A stretch of 7,792 nt of DNA, from assembly GCA_024641365.1 (NCBI GenBank), contig JAHEDF010000170.1, positions 1-7,792 on the forward strand. Reading direction: 5' to 3'. This document shows, piece after piece, positions 7,326-7,792 of this stretch. Source of the stretch: Planctomycetota bacterium. GTDB taxonomy: Bacteria; Planctomycetota; UBA11346. The position numbers and the translations under genes are program-made. The notes under the pieces are model-generated. The model made no database searches. It was not told the origin of the DNA and saw nothing but the letters and a program-made list of their open reading frames with translations. Each line of letters begins with the position of its first letter. Position 1 is the first letter of the stretch.

Positions 7326-7711
7326 GCGTGTTTTTGTGCAGATAAAATGATAGTTTGAAAATGTGGTGAGCGCGTTTCGCGCGGTAATTCGTCAATGTGA
7401 TGTTTTGTTAAAGCACGTGTCCAGCGTTTGAGCTGATCTGCGGTAAACCCATGGTGTTTATGGCCGAATGCATCAGCTTCGACAAAATTATGTTTGACTA
7501 ATGTCACTAATAATAATGTACCCTTGGGAGCGAGGATGCGAATCGCTTCGGCTATGGCTTTTTCTGGATTCGACATGTATTGCAAACTTTGTAAAAACAA
7601 CACGGTATCAGCACTACTATCCGGTAAGGGAATTTTTTCACCGCTGGCTTCAATAATATTAACATTATTTATTGCTAACGCGGTCATACGTGTTTGCGCA
7701 GCACTTAACAT
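7322..7711 (-). CDS. SAM/SAH-binding methyltransferase-fold domain, SahR-like, 3' part of an interrupted gene
   Basis: 129 residues from the first ATG after an in-frame stop. They cover the later part of a class I methyltransferase fold: DSSADTVLFLQSLQYM (motif IV region), AIRILAPKGTLLLV (motif VI region) and a C-terminal HKHHGFTADQLKRW stretch like that of ArsR-type regulators with a methyltransferase-like domain. The glycine motif I lies upstream in the same frame, beyond the TGA. In Proteobacteria, SahR is an ArsR-family repressor whose methyltransferase-like domain senses S-adenosylhomocysteine and controls metH, ahcY, metF and metK. The direct link to metH (ATGA overlap at 7322-7325) fits this identity. 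The helix-turn-helix part would be outside the window, so it is not confirmed. An ordinary small methyltransferase is the alternative. Starting at 7711 would give a domain without its cofactor loop, and no ribosome site precedes it. Confidence 0.6.
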   Translation of the reverse strand: MLSAAQTRMTALAINNVNIIEASGEKIPLPDSSADTVLFLQSLQYMSNPEKAIAEAIRILAPKGTLLLVTLVKHNFVEADAFGHKHHGFTADQLKRWTRALTKHHIDELPRETRSPHFQTIILSAQKHA

Positions 7712-7735
7712 AGCTGGTGATGGATCGACGCAGGT

Positions 7736-7792
7736 TCATTGCGTGGCTTGCGGCGCAATTAATTCCATCATGGCTCCGTCGCCTGCGCCTAT
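7736..7792 (-). pseudogene. Upstream fragment of the same methyltransferase-fold gene, ended by in-frame TGA
   Basis: Eighteen codons read in the same frame as the downstream domain: IGAGDGAMMELIAPQATQ, then TGA at 7738-7736, then TCVDPSPAMLSAA. IGAGDG is methyltransferase motif I and VDPSPAML is motif II. Their spacing is normal if the TGA stands for one amino acid, so the frame is intact except for one codon. A CGA (Arg) to TGA change is the simplest explanation. This may be a true nonsense mutation or a base-calling error. The gene continues past the window edge. Confidence 0.65.

Noticed and set aside
7322..7711. A complete stand-alone small methyltransferase starting at ATG 7711
   Set aside because: Motif I and the start of motif II lie upstream in the same frame, so this start would leave the cofactor site incomplete.
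7736..7738. TGA read as an amino acid (alternative genetic code or selenocysteine)
   Set aside because: TGA ends the polyketide synthase, deaminase and SahR-like frames here, Trp is encoded by TGG throughout, and the family position does not call for Cys or selenocysteine.

Overview
The window holds two gene groups that converge near position 2600 and leave almost no non-coding DNA. Base composition is moderate and looks even across the window. The periplasmic YceI-type protein, the UbiG-like methyltransferase and the SahR-like domain point to a Gram-negative bacterium, most likely a proteobacterium. That placement is inferred from protein families only; no rRNA or other taxonomic marker is present.

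Plus strand, 2-2623: four tightly packed genes. First is the C-terminal end of a type III polyketide synthase, which enters from outside the window. It is followed by a secreted YceI lipid-binding protein with an extra C-terminal domain, a UbiG-like SAM-dependent O-methyltransferase, and a multi-pass membrane methyltransferase of the MddA/NnrU/isoprenylcysteine-methyltransferase type. The junctions are a 4-base ATGA overlap, an 8-base gap and a 10-base overlap, so this reads as one operon. Together the genes suggest a pathway that makes, methylates and carries a long-chain phenolic lipid, alkylpyrone or quinone-like compound. The product is inferred.

Minus strand, 7792-2577: a methyltransferase-fold domain that resembles the S-adenosylhomocysteine-sensing part of SahR (an ArsR-family regulator of the SAM cycle), then cobalamin-dependent methionine synthase metH, then an adenosine-deaminase-family gene. 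Junctions are a 4-base ATGA overlap and a gap of about 9 bases. MetH remakes methionine from homocysteine, and the deaminase could remove adenosine, the other product of S-adenosylhomocysteine hydrolysis. The group therefore looks like a SAM-cycle operon. The SahR-like frame is broken by an in-frame TGA at 7738-7736, just after the SAM/SAH-binding glycine motif. MetH carries a His/Cys-rich N-terminal extension that no alternative start codon can remove.

So a locus that spends SAM (two methyltransferases on a polyketide lipid) faces a locus that recycles it. The tail ends of the two groups overlap by 47 bases. No RNA genes, mobile elements or CRISPR arrays were seen, and there is no gene-free stretch over 300 bases.
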